64,000 nt of DNA from Atherix ibis (lineage: Eukaryota > Arthropoda > Insecta > Diptera > Athericidae), in the NCBI GenBank assembly GCA_958298945.1, contig OY282608.1:62596951-62660950 (forward strand), given 5' to 3'. Shown piece by piece: positions 27,741 to 42,164 of this stretch. Within the stretch, counting starts at the first letter, position 1. Every line of letters starts with the position of its first letter. The position numbers and the translations under genes are program-made. The notes beneath the pieces were generated by a model that ran no database searches, had not been told where the DNA came from, and saw only the letters and a program-made list of their open reading frames with translations.

Positions 27741-30490
27741 AACCAACAAATCAACAAACTAAAAAACCAACAAACCAACAAACCAACAAACCAACAAACC
27801 AACAAGCCAACAAGCCAACAAACCAACAAACCAACAAACCAACAAGCCAACAAACCAACAAGCCAACAAACCAACAAACCAACAAACCAAGTAACCAAAA
27901 AGCCAACAAACTAACAAACCAGCAAGCCAACAAGCCAACAAACCAACAAACCAACAAAGCAACAAGCCAACAAGCCAACAAACCAACAAGCCACCAAACC
28001 AACAAACCAATAAGCCAACTAACCAACAAACCAATAAGCCAAGAAGCCAACAATCCAACAAACCAACAAACCAACAAGCCAACAAACCAACAAGCCAACA
28101 AATCAACAAACAAACAAGCCAACAAACCAACAAACCAACAAGCCAACAAACCAACAAGCCAACAAATCAACAAACCAGCAAACCAACAAACCAACAAACA
28201 AATAAACCAACAAACCAACAAACCAAAAAACCAACAAACCAACAAGCCAACAAGCCAACAAACCAACAAACTAACAAACCAACAAGCCAACAAACCAACA
28301 AACCAACAAGCCAACAAACCAAAAAACCAACAAACCAACAAGCCAACAAGCCAACAAACCAACAAACTAACAAACCAACAAGCCTACAAACCAACAAACC
28401 AACAAACCAACAAGCCAACAAGCCAACAAACCAACGAACCAACAAGCCAACAAACCAACAAACCAACAAACCAACAAGCCGACAAACCAACAAGCCAACA
28501 AACCAACAAACAAATAAACCAACAAACCAACAAACCAACAAACCAACAAACCAACAAACCAAAAAACCAACAAACCAACAAGCAAACAAGCCAACAAACC
28601 AACAAACTAACAAACCAACAAGCCAACAAACCAACAAGCCAACAAGCCAACAAACCAACAAACCAAAAAACCAACAAACCATCAAACGAACAAAGCAACA
28701 AGCCAACAAGCCAACAAGCCAACAAACCAACAAACCAACAAGCCAACTAACCAACAAACCAACAAGCCAACAACCCAACAAACCAACAAACGAACAAACC
28801 AACAAGCCAACAAACCAACAAGCCAACAAACCAACAAACCAACAAACCAACAAGCCAACAAACCAACAAACCAACAAGCCAACAAACCAACAAACAAATA
28901 AAGCAACAAACCAAAAAACCAACAAACCAACAAACCAACAAACCAACAAACCAACAAACCAACAAACCAACAAGCTAACAAACCAACAAACCAACAAACC
29001 AACAAGCCAACAAACCAACAAACAAATAAACCAACAAACCAACAAACCAAATAACCAACAAATCAACAAACCAAAAAACCAACAAACCAAAAAGCCAAAA
29101 AACCAACAAGCCAACAAACCAACAAACTAACAAACCAACAAACGAACTAACCAACAAACCAACAAGCCAACAAGCCAACAAACCAAAAAACCAACAAACC
29201 AACAAACCAACAAACTAAGTAACCAACAAGCAAACAAACCAACAAACCAACAACCCAACAAGCCAACAAACCAACAAACCAACAAGCCAACAAACCAACA
29301 AGCCAACAAGCCAACAAACCAACAAACCAACAAACTAAGTAACCAACAAGCAAACAAACCAAAAAACCAACAAACCAACAAACCAACAAACTAAGTAACC
29401 AACAAGCAAACAAACCCACAAACCAACAACCCAACAATCCAACAAACCAACAAACCAACAAGCCAACAAACCAACAAGCCAACAAGCCAACAAACCAACA
29501 AATCAACAAGCCAACAAACCAACAAACCAACAAGCCAACAAGCCAACAAACCAACAAACCAACAAACCAACAAGCCAACAAACCAACAAACCAACAAGCC
29601 AACAAACCAACAAAGCAACAAACCAACAAACCAACAAGCCAACAAGCCAACAAACCAACAAACCAACAAGCCAACAAACCAACAAATCAACAAACCAAAA
29701 AACCAACAAACCAACAAACCAACAAACCAACAAACCAACAAGCCAACAAGCCAACAAACCAACAAACAAACAAACCAACAAGCCAACAAACCAACAAGCC
29801 AACAAACCAACAAACCAACAAACCAAGTAACCAAAAAGCCAACAAACTAACAAACCAACAAGCCAACAAGCCAACAAACCAACAAACCAACAAAGCAACA
29901 AGCCAACAAGCCAACAAACCAACAAGCCACCAAACCAACAAACCAATAAGCCAACTAACAAACAAACCAACAAGTCAACAAGCCAACAAACCAACAAACC
30001 AACAAACCAACAAGCCAACAAACCAACAAGCCAACAAATCAACAAACCAACAAACCAACAAACAAATAAACCAACAAACCAACAAACCAACAAACCAACA
30101 AACTAACAAACCAACAAGCCAACAAACCAACAAACCAACAAGCCAACAAACCAACAAACCAACAAACCAACAAACCAACAAGCCAACAAGCCAACAAACC
30201 AACAAACCAACAAGCCAACAAACCAAAAAACCAACAAACCAACAAGCCAACAAGCCAACAAACCAACAAACTAACAAACCAACAAGCCTACAAACCAACA
30301 AACCAACAAACCAACAAGCCAACAAGCCAACAAACCAACGAACCAACAAGCCAACAAACCAACAAACCAACAAATCAACAAACCAACAAACCAACAAACC
30401 AACAAACAAATAAACCAACAAACCAACAAACCAACAAACCAACAAACTAACAAACCAACAAGCCAACAAACCAACAAACCAACAAGCCAA
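27741..30490. repeat. 2.82-2.87-kb repeat, second copy of 24.87-27.74 kb
   Basis: The block follows 24,870-27,740 first at an offset of 2,872 bp, then 2,832 and finally 2,816 bp, each step being whole octamers lost. Marker CCATCAAACG is at 28,679. Unlike its source region it has no CGAAAACAAA unit, because the copied stretch begins just after that unit (24,613). Confidence 0.82.
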
Positions 30491-32010
30491 CAAACCAACA
30501 AACCAACAAACCAACAAACCAACAAGCCAACAAGCCAACAAACCAACAAACCAACAAGCCAACAAACCAAAAAACCAACAAACCAACAAGCCAACAAGCC
30601 AACAAACCAACAAACTAACAAACCAACAAGCCTACAAACCAACAAACCAACAAACCAACAAGCCAACAAGCCAACAAACCAACGAACCAACAAGCCAACA
30701 AACCAACAAACCAACAAACCAACAAGCCAACAAACCAACAAGCCAACAAACCAACAAACAAATAAACCAACAAACCAACAAACCAACAAACCAACAAACC
30801 AACAAACCAAAAAACCAACAAACCAACAAGCAAACAAGCCAACAAACCAACAAACTAACAAACCAACAAGCCAACAAACCAACAAGCCAACAAGCCAACA
30901 AACCAACAAACCAAAAAACCAACAAACCAACAAACCATCAAACGAACAAAGCAACAAGCCAACAAGCCAACAAGCCAACAAACCAACAAACCAACAAGCC
31001 AACTAACCAACAAACCAACAAGCCAACAAGCCAACAAACCAACAAACGAACAAACCAACAAGCCAACAAACCCACAAGCCAACAAACCAACAAACCAACA
31101 AACCAACAAGCCAACAAACCAACAAACCAACAAGCCAACAAACCAACAAACAAATAAAGCAACAAACCAAAAAACCAACAAACCAACAAACCAACAAACC
31201 AACAAACCAACAAACCAACAAACCAACAAGCTAACAAACCAACAAACCAACAAACCAACAAGCCAACAAACCAACAAACAAATAAACCAACAAACCAACA
31301 AACCAAATAACCAACAAATCAACAAACCAAAAAACCAACAAACCAAAAAGCCAAAAAGCCAACAAGCCAACAAACCAACAAACTAACAAACCAACAAACG
31401 AACTAACCAACAAACCAACAAACCAACAAGCCAACAAGCCAACAAACCAAAAAACCAACAAACCAACAAACCAACAAACTAAGTAACCAACAAGCAAACA
31501 AACCAACAAACCAACAACCCAACAAGCCAACAAACCAACAAACCAACAAGCCAACAAACCAACAAGCCAACAAGCCGACAAACCAACAAACCAACAAACT
31601 AAGTAACCAACAAGCAAACAAACCAAAAAACCAACAAACCAACAAACCAACAAACTAAGTAACCAACAAGCCAACAAACCAACAAACCAACAAGCCAACA
31701 AACCAAAAAACCAACAAACCAACAAGCCAACAAACCAACAAGCCAACAAGCCAACAAACCAACAAATCAACAAGCCAACAAACCAACAAACCAACAAGCC
31801 AACAAACCAACAAACCAACAAACCAACAAGCCAACAAACCAACAAACAAATAAACCAACAAACCAACAAACCAACAAACAAATAAACCAACAAACCAACA
31901 AACCAACAAACCAACAAACCAAAAAACCAACAAACCAACAAACCAACAAGCCAACAAGCCAACAAACCAACAAACCAACATGCCAACAAGCCAACAAACC
32001 AACAAACCAA
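29390..32010. repeat. 8,178-bp-spaced repeat, copy 2
   Basis: Second copy of 21,210-23,820; marker at 30,935. It overlaps the end of the preceding 2.8-kb repeat. After about 32,015 it leaves the match and runs into units of the right-hand family, marked by CTGACAAA at 32,071. Confidence 0.84.
30095..31665. repeat. 2,744-bp-spaced repeat, copy 1
   Basis: Matches 32,840-34,405 at 2,744 bp, or 2,736 bp after the extra octamer near 31,411. Landmarks are CTAACAAA at 30,101 (32,845), CCATCAAACG at 30,935 (33,679) and the CGAACTAA unit near 31,400. Confidence 0.85.
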
Positions 32011-32839
32011 CAAACCAACAAGCCAACAAACCAACAAGCCAACAAACCAAGTAACCAAAAAGCCAACAAACTGACAAACCAACAAGCCAACAAGCCAACA
32101 AACCAACAAACCAAAAAAGCAACAAGCCAACAAGCCAACAAACCAACAAATCAACAAGCCAACAAACCAACAAACCAACAAGCCAACAAGCCAACAAACC
32201 AACAAACCAACAAACCAACAAACCAACAAGCCAACAAACCAACAAACCAACAAGCCAACAAACCAACAAACCAACAAACCAACAAACCAACAAACCAACA
32301 AGCCAACAAACCAACAAACCAAGTAACCAAAAAGCCAACAAACTAACAAACCAACAAGCCAACAAGCCAACAAACCAACAAACCAAAAAAGCAACAAGCC
32401 AACAAGCCAACAAACCAACAAATCAACAAACCAACAAACCAACAAACCAATAAACCAACAAACTAAGTAACCAACAAGCAAACAAACCAACAAACCAACA
32501 AGCCAACAAGCCAACAAACCAACAAACCAACAAGCCAACAAACCAACAAATCAACAAACCAAAAAACCAACAAACCAACAAACCAACAAACCAACAAACC
32601 AACAAGCCAACAAGCCAACAAACCAACAAACCAACAAACCAACAAGCCAACAAACCAACAAGCCAACAAACCAACAAACCAACAAACCAAGTAACCAAAA
32701 AGCCAACAAACTAACAAACCAACAAGCCAACAAGCCAACAAACCAACAAACCAACAAAGCAACAAGCCAACAAGCCAACAAACCAACAAGCCACCAAACC
32801 AATAAGCCAACTAACAAACAAACCAACAAGCCAACAAGC
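32011..32839. repeat. Patch of right-hand-family octamers
   Basis: This patch between two left-family copies resembles 36.7-37.7 kb rather than its neighbours. It contains the first CTGACAAA unit of the window (32,071), AAAAAAGCAAC units, and a CTAAGTAACC block near 32,463. It is a likely product of exchange between the two families. Confidence 0.7.
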
Positions 32840-34405
32840 CAACAAACTAACAAACCAACAAGCCAACAAACCAACAAACCAACAAGCCAACAAACCAACA
32901 AACCAACAAACCAACAAACCAACAAGCCAACAAGCCAACAAACCAACAAACCAACAAGCCAACAAACCAAAAAACCAACAAACCAACAAGCCAACAAGCC
33001 AACAAACCAACAAACTAACAAACCAACAAGCCTACAAACCAACAAACCAACAAACCAACAAGCCAACAAGCCAACAAACCAACGAACCAACAAGCCAACA
33101 AACCAACAAGCCAACAAATCAACAAACCAACAAACCAACAAACCAACAAACAAATAAACCAACAAACCAACAAACCAACAAACCAACAAACTAACAAACC
33201 AACAAGCCAACAAACCAACAAACCAACAAGCCAACAAACCAACAAACCAACAAACCAACAAACCAACAAGCCAACAAGCCAACAAACCAACAAACCAACA
33301 AGCCAACAAACCAAAAAACCAACAAACCAACAAGCCAACAAGCCAACAAACCAACAAACTAACAAACCAACAAGCCTACAAACCAACAAACCAACAAACC
33401 AACAAGCCAACAAGCCAACAAACCAACGAACCAACAAGCCAACAAACCAACAAACCAACAAACCAACAAGCCAACAAACCAACAAGCCAACAAACCAACA
33501 AACAAATAAACCAACAAACCAACAAACCAACAAACCAACAAACCAACAAACCAAAAAACCAACAAACCAACAAGCAAACAAGCCAACAAACCAACAAACT
33601 AACAAACCAACAAGCCAACAAACCAACAAGCCAACAAGCCAACAAACCAACAAACCAAAAAACCAACAAACCAACAAACCATCAAACGAACAAAGCAACA
33701 AGCCAACAAGCCAACAAGCCAACAAACCAACAAACCAACAAGCCAACTAACCAACAAACCAACAAGCCAACAAGCCAACAAACCAACAAACGAACAAACC
33801 AACAAGCCAACAAACCAACAAGCCAACAAACCAACAAACCAACAAACCAACAAGCCAACAAACCAACAAACCAACAAGCCAACAAACCAACAAACAAATA
33901 AAGCAACAAACCAAAAAACCAACAAACCAACAAACCAACAAACCAACAAACCAACAAACCAACAAACCAACAAGCTAACAAACCAACAAACCAACAAACC
34001 AACAAGCCAACAAACCAACAAACAAATAAACCAACAAACCAACAAACCAAATAACCAACAAATCAACAAACCAAAAAACCAACAAACCAAAAAGCCAAAC
34101 AGCCAACAAGCCAACAAACCAACAAACTAACAAACCAACAAACGAACTAACCAACAAACCAACAAGCCAACAAGCCAACAAACCAAAAAACCAACAAACC
34201 AACAAACCAACAAACTAAGTAACCAACAAGCAAACAAACCAACAAACCAACAACCCAACAAGCCAACAAACCAACAAACCAACAAGCCAACAAACCAACA
34301 AGCCAACAAGCCAACAAACCAACAAACCAACAAACTAAGTAACCAACAAGCAAACAAACCAAAAAACCAACAAACCAACAAACCAACAAACTAAGTAACC
34401 AACAA
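32840..34405. repeat. 2,744-bp-spaced repeat, copy 2
   Basis: Second copy of 30,095-31,665. It contains the last CCATCAAACG marker before a gap of about 25.6 kb (33,679; the next is at 59,275). A copy-specific change is GCCAAACAGCC near 34,095. Confidence 0.85.
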
Positions 34406-34957
34406 GCAAACAAACCAACAAACCAACAACCCAACAAGCCAACAAACCAACAAACCAACAAGCCAACAAACCAACAAGCCAACAAGCCAACAAACCAACA
34501 AATCAACAAGCCAACAAACCAACAAACCAACAAGCCAACAAGCCAACAAACCAACAAACCAACAAACCAACAAGCCAACAAACCAACAAACCAACAAGCC
34601 AACAAACCAAAAAAGCACCAAACCAACAAACCAACAAGCCAACAAACCAACAAGCCAACAAACCAAGTAACCAAAAAGCCAACAAACTAACAAACCAACA
34701 AGCCAACAAGCCAACAAACCAACAAACCAACAAAGCAACAAGCCAACAAGCCAACAAACCAACAAGCCAACAAACCAACAAACCAACAAACCAACAAGCC
34801 AACAAACCAACAAACAAATAAACCAACAAACCAACAAACCAACAAACAAATAAACCAACAAACCAACAAACCAACAAACCAACAAACCAACAAACCAAAA
34901 AACCAACAAACCAACAAACCAACAAGCCAACAAGCCAACAAACCAACAAACCAACAT
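34406..34957. repeat. Octamer array, start of right-hand family
   Basis: From about 34,680 to 35,180 this sequence recurs at 36,432-36,932 (offset 1,752 bp). AAAAGCACCAAACC near 34,611 is a single unusual unit. No marker of the left family follows. Confidence 0.7.
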
Positions 34958-37676
34958 GCCAACAAGCCAACAAACCAACAAACCAACAAACCAACAAGCC
35001 AACAAACCAACAAGCCAACAAACCAAGTAACCAAAAAGCCAACAAACTGACAAACCAACAAGCCAACAAGCCAACAAACCAACAAACCAAAAAAGCAACA
35101 AGCCAACAAGCCAACAAACCAACAAATCAACAAGCCAACAAACCAACAAACCAACAAGCCAACAAGCCAACAAACCAACAAACCAAAAAACCAACAAGCC
35201 AACAAACCAACAAACCAACAAGCCAACAAACCAACAAACCAACAAACCAACAAACCAACAAACCAACAAACCAACAAGCCAACAAACCAAGTAACCAAAA
35301 AGCCAACAAACTAACAAACCAACAAGCCAACAAACCAACAAACCAACAAACCAAAAAAGCAACAAGCCAACAAGCCAACAAACCAACAAATCAACAAACC
35401 AACAAACCGACAAACCAACAAACCAACAAACCAACAAACTAAGTAACCAACAAGCAAACAAACCAACAAACCAACAAGCCAACAAGCCAACAAACCAACA
35501 AACCAACAAACCAACAAACCAACAAATCAACAAACCAAAAAACCAACAAACCAACAAACCAACAAACCAACAAACCAACAAGCCAACAAGCCAACAAACC
35601 AACAAACCAACATACCAACAAGCCAACAAACCAACAAGCCAACAAACCAACAAACCAACAAACCAAGTAACCAAAAAGCCAACAAACTAACAAACCAACA
35701 AGCCAACAAGCCAACAAACCAACAAACCAACAAAGCAACAAGCCAACAAGCCAACAAACCAACAAGCCACCAAACCAACAAACCAATAAGCCAACTAACA
35801 AACAAACCAACAAGCCAACAAGCCAACAAACCAACAAACCAACAAACCAACAAGCCAACAAACCAACAAGCCAACAAATCAACAAACCAACAAACCAACA
35901 AACCAACAAACAAATAAACCAACAAACCAACAAACCAACAAACCAACAAACTAACAAACCAACAAGCCAACAAACCCACAAACCAACAAGCCAACAAACC
36001 AACAAACCAACAAACCAACAAACCAACAAGCCAACAAGCCAACAAACCAACAAACCAACAAGCCAACAAACCAAAAAACCAACAAACCAACAAGCCAACA
36101 AGCCAACAAACCAACAAACTAACAAACCAACAAGCCTACAAACCAACAAACCAACAAACCAACAAGCCAACAAGCCAACAAACCAACGAACCAACAAGCC
36201 AACAAACCAACAAACCACCAAACCAACAAGCCAACAAACCAACAAGCCAACAAACCAACAAACAAATAAACCAACAAACCAACAAACCAACAAACCAACA
36301 AACCAACAAACCAACAAACCAACAAACCAAAAAACCAACAAACCAACAAGCCAACAAACCAACAAACCAACAAACCAACAAACCAACAAGCCAACAAACC
36401 AACAAGCCAACAAACCAAGTAACCAAAAAGCCAACAAACTAACAAACCAACAAGCCAACAAGCCAACAAACCAACAAACCAACAAAGCAACAAGCCAACA
36501 AGCCAACAAACCAACAAGCCAACAAACCAACAAACCAACAAACCAACAAGCCAACAAACCAACAAACAAATAAACCAACAAACCAACAAACCAACAAACA
36601 AATAAACCAACAAACCAACAAACCAACAAACCAACAAACCAACAAACCAAAAAACCAACAAACCAACAAACCAACAAGCCAACAAGCCAACAAACCAACA
36701 AACCAACATGCCAACAAGCCAACAAACCAACAAACCAACAAACCAACAAGCCAACAAACCAACAAGCCAACAAACCAAGTAACCAAAAAGCCAACAAACT
36801 GACAAACCAACAAGCCAACAAGCCAACAAACCAACAAACCAAAAAAGCAACAAGCCAACAAGCCAACAAACCAACAAATCAACAAGCCAACAAACCAACA
36901 AACCAACAAGCCAACAAGCCAACAAACCAACAAACCAACAAACCAACAAGCCAACAAACCAACAAACCAACAAGCCAACAAACCAACAAACCAACAAACC
37001 AACAAACCAACAAACCAACAAGCCAACAAACCAACAAACCAAGTAACCAAAAAGCCAACAAACTAACAAACCAACAAACCAACAAGCCAACAAACCAACA
37101 AACCAAAAAAGCAACAAGCCAACAAGCCAACAAACCAACAAATCAACAAACCAACAAACCAACAAACCAACAAACCAACAAACTAAGTAACCAACAAGCA
37201 AACAAACCAACAAACCAACAAGCCAACAAGCCAACAAACCAACAAACCAACAAGCCAACAAACCAACAAATCGACAAACCAAAAAACCAACAAACCAACA
37301 AACCAACAAACCAACAAACCAACAAGCCAACAAGCCAACAAACCAACAAACCAACAAACCAACAAGCCAACAAACCAACAAGCCAACAAACCAACAAACC
37401 AACAAACCAAGTAACCAACAAACCAACAAACCAACAAACTAAGTAACCAACAAGCAAACAAACCAACAAACCAACAAGCCAACAAACCAACAAGCCAACA
37501 AACCAACAAACCAACAAACCAACAAACCAACAAACCAACAAACCAACAAACTAAGTAACCAACAAGCAAACAAACCAACAAACCAACAAGCCAACAAGCC
37601 AACAAACCAACAAACCAACAAGCCAACAAACCAACAAATCAACAAACCAAAAAACCAACAAACCAACAAACCAACA
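34958..37676. repeat. 4,480-bp-spaced repeat, copy 1
   Basis: Matches 39,438-42,164 at 4,480 bp (560 octamers exactly), then 4,488 bp after about 37,070. Landmarks include CTGACAAA at 35,047 (39,527) and 36,799 (41,279), CATACC near 35,612 and CCACCAAACC near 36,217 (40,697). Confidence 0.88.
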
Positions 37677-38635
37677 AGCCAACAAACCAACAAACCAACA
37701 AACCAACAAGCCAACAAACCAACAAGCCAACAAACCAAGTAACCAAAAAGCCAACAAACTGACAAACCAACAAGCCAACAAGCCAACAAACCAACAAACC
37801 AAAAAAGCAACAAGCCAACAAGCCAACAAACCAACAAATCAACAAGCCAACAAACCAACAAACCAACAAGCCAACAAGCCAACAAACCAACAAACCAAAA
37901 AACCAACAAGCCAACAAACCAACAAACCAACAAGCCAACAAACCAACAAACCAACAAACCAACAAACCAACAAGCCAACAAACCAACAAGCCAACAAACC
38001 AAGTAACCAAAAAGCCAACAAACTAACAAACCAACAAGCCAACAAACCAACAAACCAACAAACCAAAAAAGCAACAAGCCAACAAGCCAACAAACCAACA
38101 AATCAACAAACCAACAAACCGACAAACCAACAAACCAACAAACCAACAAACTAAGTAACCAACAAGCAAACAAACCAACAAACCAACAAGCCAACAAGCC
38201 AACAAACCAACAAACCAACAAACCAACAAACCAACAAATCAACAAACCAAAAAACCAACAAACCAACAAACCAACAAACCAACAAACCAACAAGCCAACA
38301 AGCCAACAAACCAACAAACCAACATACCAACAAGCCAACAAACCAACAAGCCAACAAACCAACAAACCAACAAACCAAGTAACCAAAAAGCCAACAAACT
38401 AACAAACCAACAAGCCAACAAGCCAACAAACCAACAAACCAACAAAGCAACAAGCCAACAAGCCAACAAACCAACAAGCCACCAAACCAACAAACCAATA
38501 AGCCAACTAACAAACAAACCAACAAGCCAACAAGCCAACAAACCAACAAACCAACAAACCAACAAGCCAACAAACCAACAAGCCAACAAATCAACAAACC
38601 AACAAACCAACAAACCAACAAACAAATAAACCAAC
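37305..38635. repeat. 1,768-bp-spaced repeat, copy 1
   Basis: Matches 39,073-40,403 at exactly 1,768 bp (221 octamers). It contains three CTAAGTAACC blocks (near 37,440, 37,551 and 38,152) and CTGACAAA at 37,759 (39,527). Confidence 0.88.
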
Positions 38636-39072
38636 AAACCAAAAAGCCAACAAACTGACAAACCAACAAGCCAACAAGCCAACAAACCAACAAACCAAAA
38701 AAGCAACAAGCCAACAAGCCAACAAACCAACAAATCAACAAGCCAACAAACCAACAAACCAACAAGCCAACAAGCCAACAAACCAACAAACCAACAAACC
38801 AACAAGCCAACAAACCAACAAACCAACAAGCCAACAAACCAACAAACCAACAAACCAACAAACCAACAAACCAACAAGCCAACAAACCAACAAACCAAGT
38901 AACCAAAAAGCCAACAAACTAACAAACCAACAAGCCAACAAGCCAACAAACCAACAAACCAAAAAAGCAACAAGCCAACAAGCCAACAAACCAACAAATC
39001 AACAAACCAACAAACCAACAAACCAACAAACCAACAAACCAACAAACTAAGTAACCAACAAGCAAACAAACC

Positions 39073-40403
39073 AACAAACCAACAAACCAACAAGCCAACA
39101 AGCCAACAAACCAACAAACCAACAAACCAACAAGCCAACAAACCAACAAGCCAACAAACCAACAAACCAACAAACCAAGTAACCAACAAACCAACAAACC
39201 AACAAACTAAGTAACCAACAAGCAAACAAACCAACAAACCAACAAGCCAACAAACCAACAAGCCAACAAACCAACAAACCAACAAACCAACAAACCAACA
39301 AACCAACAAACCAACAAACTAAGTAACCAACAAGCAAACAAACCAACAAACCAACAAGCCAACAAGCCAACAAACCAACAAACCAACAAGCCAACAAACC
39401 AACAAATCAACAAACCAAAAAACCAACAAACCAACAAACCAACAAGCCAACAAACCAACAAACCAACAAACCAACAAGCCAACAAACCAACAAGCCAACA
39501 AACCAAGTAACCAAAAAGCCAACAAACTGACAAACCAACAAGCCAACAAGCCAACAAACCAACAAACCAAAAAAGCAACAAGCCAACAAGCCAACAAACC
39601 AACAAATCAACAAGCCAACAAACCAACAAACCAACAAGCCAACAAGCCAACAAACCAACAAACCAAAAAACCAACAAGCCAACAAACCAACAAACCAACA
39701 AGCCAACAAACCAACAAACCAACAAACCAACAAACCAACAAGCCAACAAACCAACAAGCCAACAAACCAAGTAACCAAAAAGCCAACAAACTAACAAACC
39801 AACAAGCCAACAAACCAACAAACCAACAAACCAAAAAAGCAACAAGCCAACAAGCCAACAAACCAACAAATCAACAAACCAACAAACCGACAAACCAACA
39901 AACCAACAAACCAACAAACTAAGTAACCAACAAGCAAACAAACCAACAAACCAACAAGCCAACAAGCCAACAAACCAACAAACCAACAAACCAACAAACC
40001 AACAAATCAACAAACCAAAAAACCAACAAACCAACAAACCAACAAACCAACAAACCAACAAGCCAACAAGCCAACAAACCAACAAACCAACATACCAACA
40101 AGCCAACAAACCAACAAGCCAACAAACCAACAAACCAACAAACCAAGTAACCAAAAAGCCAACAAACTAACAAACCAACAAGCCAACAAGCCAACAAACC
40201 AACAAACCAACAAAGCAACAAGCCAACAAGCCAACAAACCAACAAGCCACCAAACCAACAAACCAATAAGCCAACTAACAAACAAACCAACAAGCCAACA
40301 AGCCAACAAACCAACAAACCAACAAACCAACAAGCCAACAAACCAACAAGCCAACAAATCAACAAACCAACAAACCAACAAACCAACAAACAAATAAACC
40401 AAC
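39073..40403. repeat. 1,768-bp-spaced repeat, copy 2
   Basis: Second copy of 37,305-38,635. It also matches 48,965-50,295 as part of the 9.8-kb duplication, so at least three copies of this sequence exist in the window. Confidence 0.86.
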
Positions 40404-42164
40404 AAACCAACAAACCAACAAACCAACAAACTAACAAACCAACAAGCCAACAAACCCACAAACCAACAAGCCAACAAACCAACAAACCAACAAACCAACA
40501 AACCAACAAGCCAACAAGCCAACAAACCAACAAACCAACAAGCCAACAAACCAAAAAACCAACAAACCAACAAGCCAACAAGCCAACAAACCAACAAACT
40601 AACAAACCAACAAGCCTACAAACCAACAAACCAACAAACCAACAAGCCAACAAGCCAACAAACCAACGAACCAACAAGCCAACAAACCAACAAACCACCA
40701 AACCAACAAGCCAACAAACCAACAAGCCAACAAACCAACAAACAAATAAACCAACAAACCAACAAACCAACAAACCAACAAACCAACAAACCAACAAACC
40801 AACAAACCAAAAAACCAACAAACCAACAAGCCAACAAACCAACAAACCAACAAACCAACAAACCAACAAGCCAACAAACCAACAAGCCAACAAACCAAGT
40901 AACCAAAAAGCCAACAAACTAACAAACCAACAAGCCAACAAGCCAACAAACCAACAAACCAACAAAGCAACAAGCCAACAAGCCAACAAACCAACAAGCC
41001 AACAAACCAACAAACCAACAAACCAACAAGCCAACAAACCAACAAACAAATAAACCAACAAACCAACAAACCAACAAACAAATAAACCAACAAACCAACA
41101 AACCAACAAACCAACAAACCAACAAACCAAAAAACCAACAAACCAACAAACCAACAAGCCAACAAGCCAACAAACCAACAAACCAACATGCCAACAAGCC
41201 AACAAACCAACAAACCAACAAACCAACAAGCCAACAAACCAACAAGCCAACAAACCAAGTAACCAAAAAGCCAACAAACTGACAAACCAACAAGCCAACA
41301 AGCCAACAAACCAACAAACCAAAAAAGCAACAAGCCAACAAGCCAACAAACCAACAAATCAACAAGCCAACAAACCAACAAACCAACAAGCCAACAAGCC
41401 AACAAACCAACAAACCAACAAACCAACAAGCCAACAAACCAACAAACCAACAAGCCAACAAACCAACAAACCAACAAACCAACAAACCAACAAACCAACA
41501 AGCCAACAAACCAACAAACCAAGTAACCAAAAAGCCAACAAACTAACAAACCAACAAGCCAACAAGCCAACAAACCAACAAACCAAAAAAGCAACAAGCC
41601 AACAAGCCAACAAACCAACAAATCAACAAACCAACAAACCAACAAACCAACAAACCAACAAACCAACAAACTAAGTAACCAACAAGCAAACAAACCAACA
41701 AACCAACAAGCCAACAAGCCAACAAACCAACAAACCAACAAGCCAACAAACCAACAAATCGACAAACCAAAAAACCAACAAACCAACAAACCAACAAACC
41801 AACAAACCAACAAGCCAACAAGCCAACAAACCAACAAACCAACAAACCAACAAGCCAACAAACCAACAAGCCAACAAACCAACAAACCAACAAACCAAGT
41901 AACCAACAAACCAACAAACCAACAAACTAAGTAACCAACAAGCAAACAAACCAACAACCCAACAAGCCAACAAACCAACAAGCCAACAAACCAACAAACC
42001 AACAAACCAACAAACCAACAAACCAACAAACCAACAAACTAAGTAACCAACAAGCAAACAAACCAACAAACCAACAAGCCAACAAGCCAACAAACCAACA
42101 AACCAACAAGCCAACAAACCAACAAATCAACAAACCAAAAAACCAACAAACCAACAAACCAACA
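39438..42164. repeat. 4,480-bp-spaced repeat, copy 2
   Basis: Second copy of 34,958-37,676, itself copied again in the second half of the 9.8-kb duplication at about 49,330-52,048. A copy-specific change is CAACCCAAC near 41,955. Confidence 0.86.

Larger units (their letters stand above)
160..33696. other. Left-family marker CCATCAAACGAACAAAGC, scattered copies
   Basis: This 18-base landmark (variant units CCATCAAA, CGAACAAA and the start of GCAACAAG) is seen at 160, 896, 3084, 3820, 5263, 7010, 8130, 11357, 12960, 16667, 17867, 19285, 20485, 22757, 24647, 25847, 28679, 30935 and 33679. A CCTTCAAA form is at 9914, 11517 and 15232. Two more copies stand at 59,275 and 59,819. I found none between 33.7 and 59.27 kb. 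It is a useful anchor for aligning higher-order copies; I propose no function. Confidence 0.9.
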
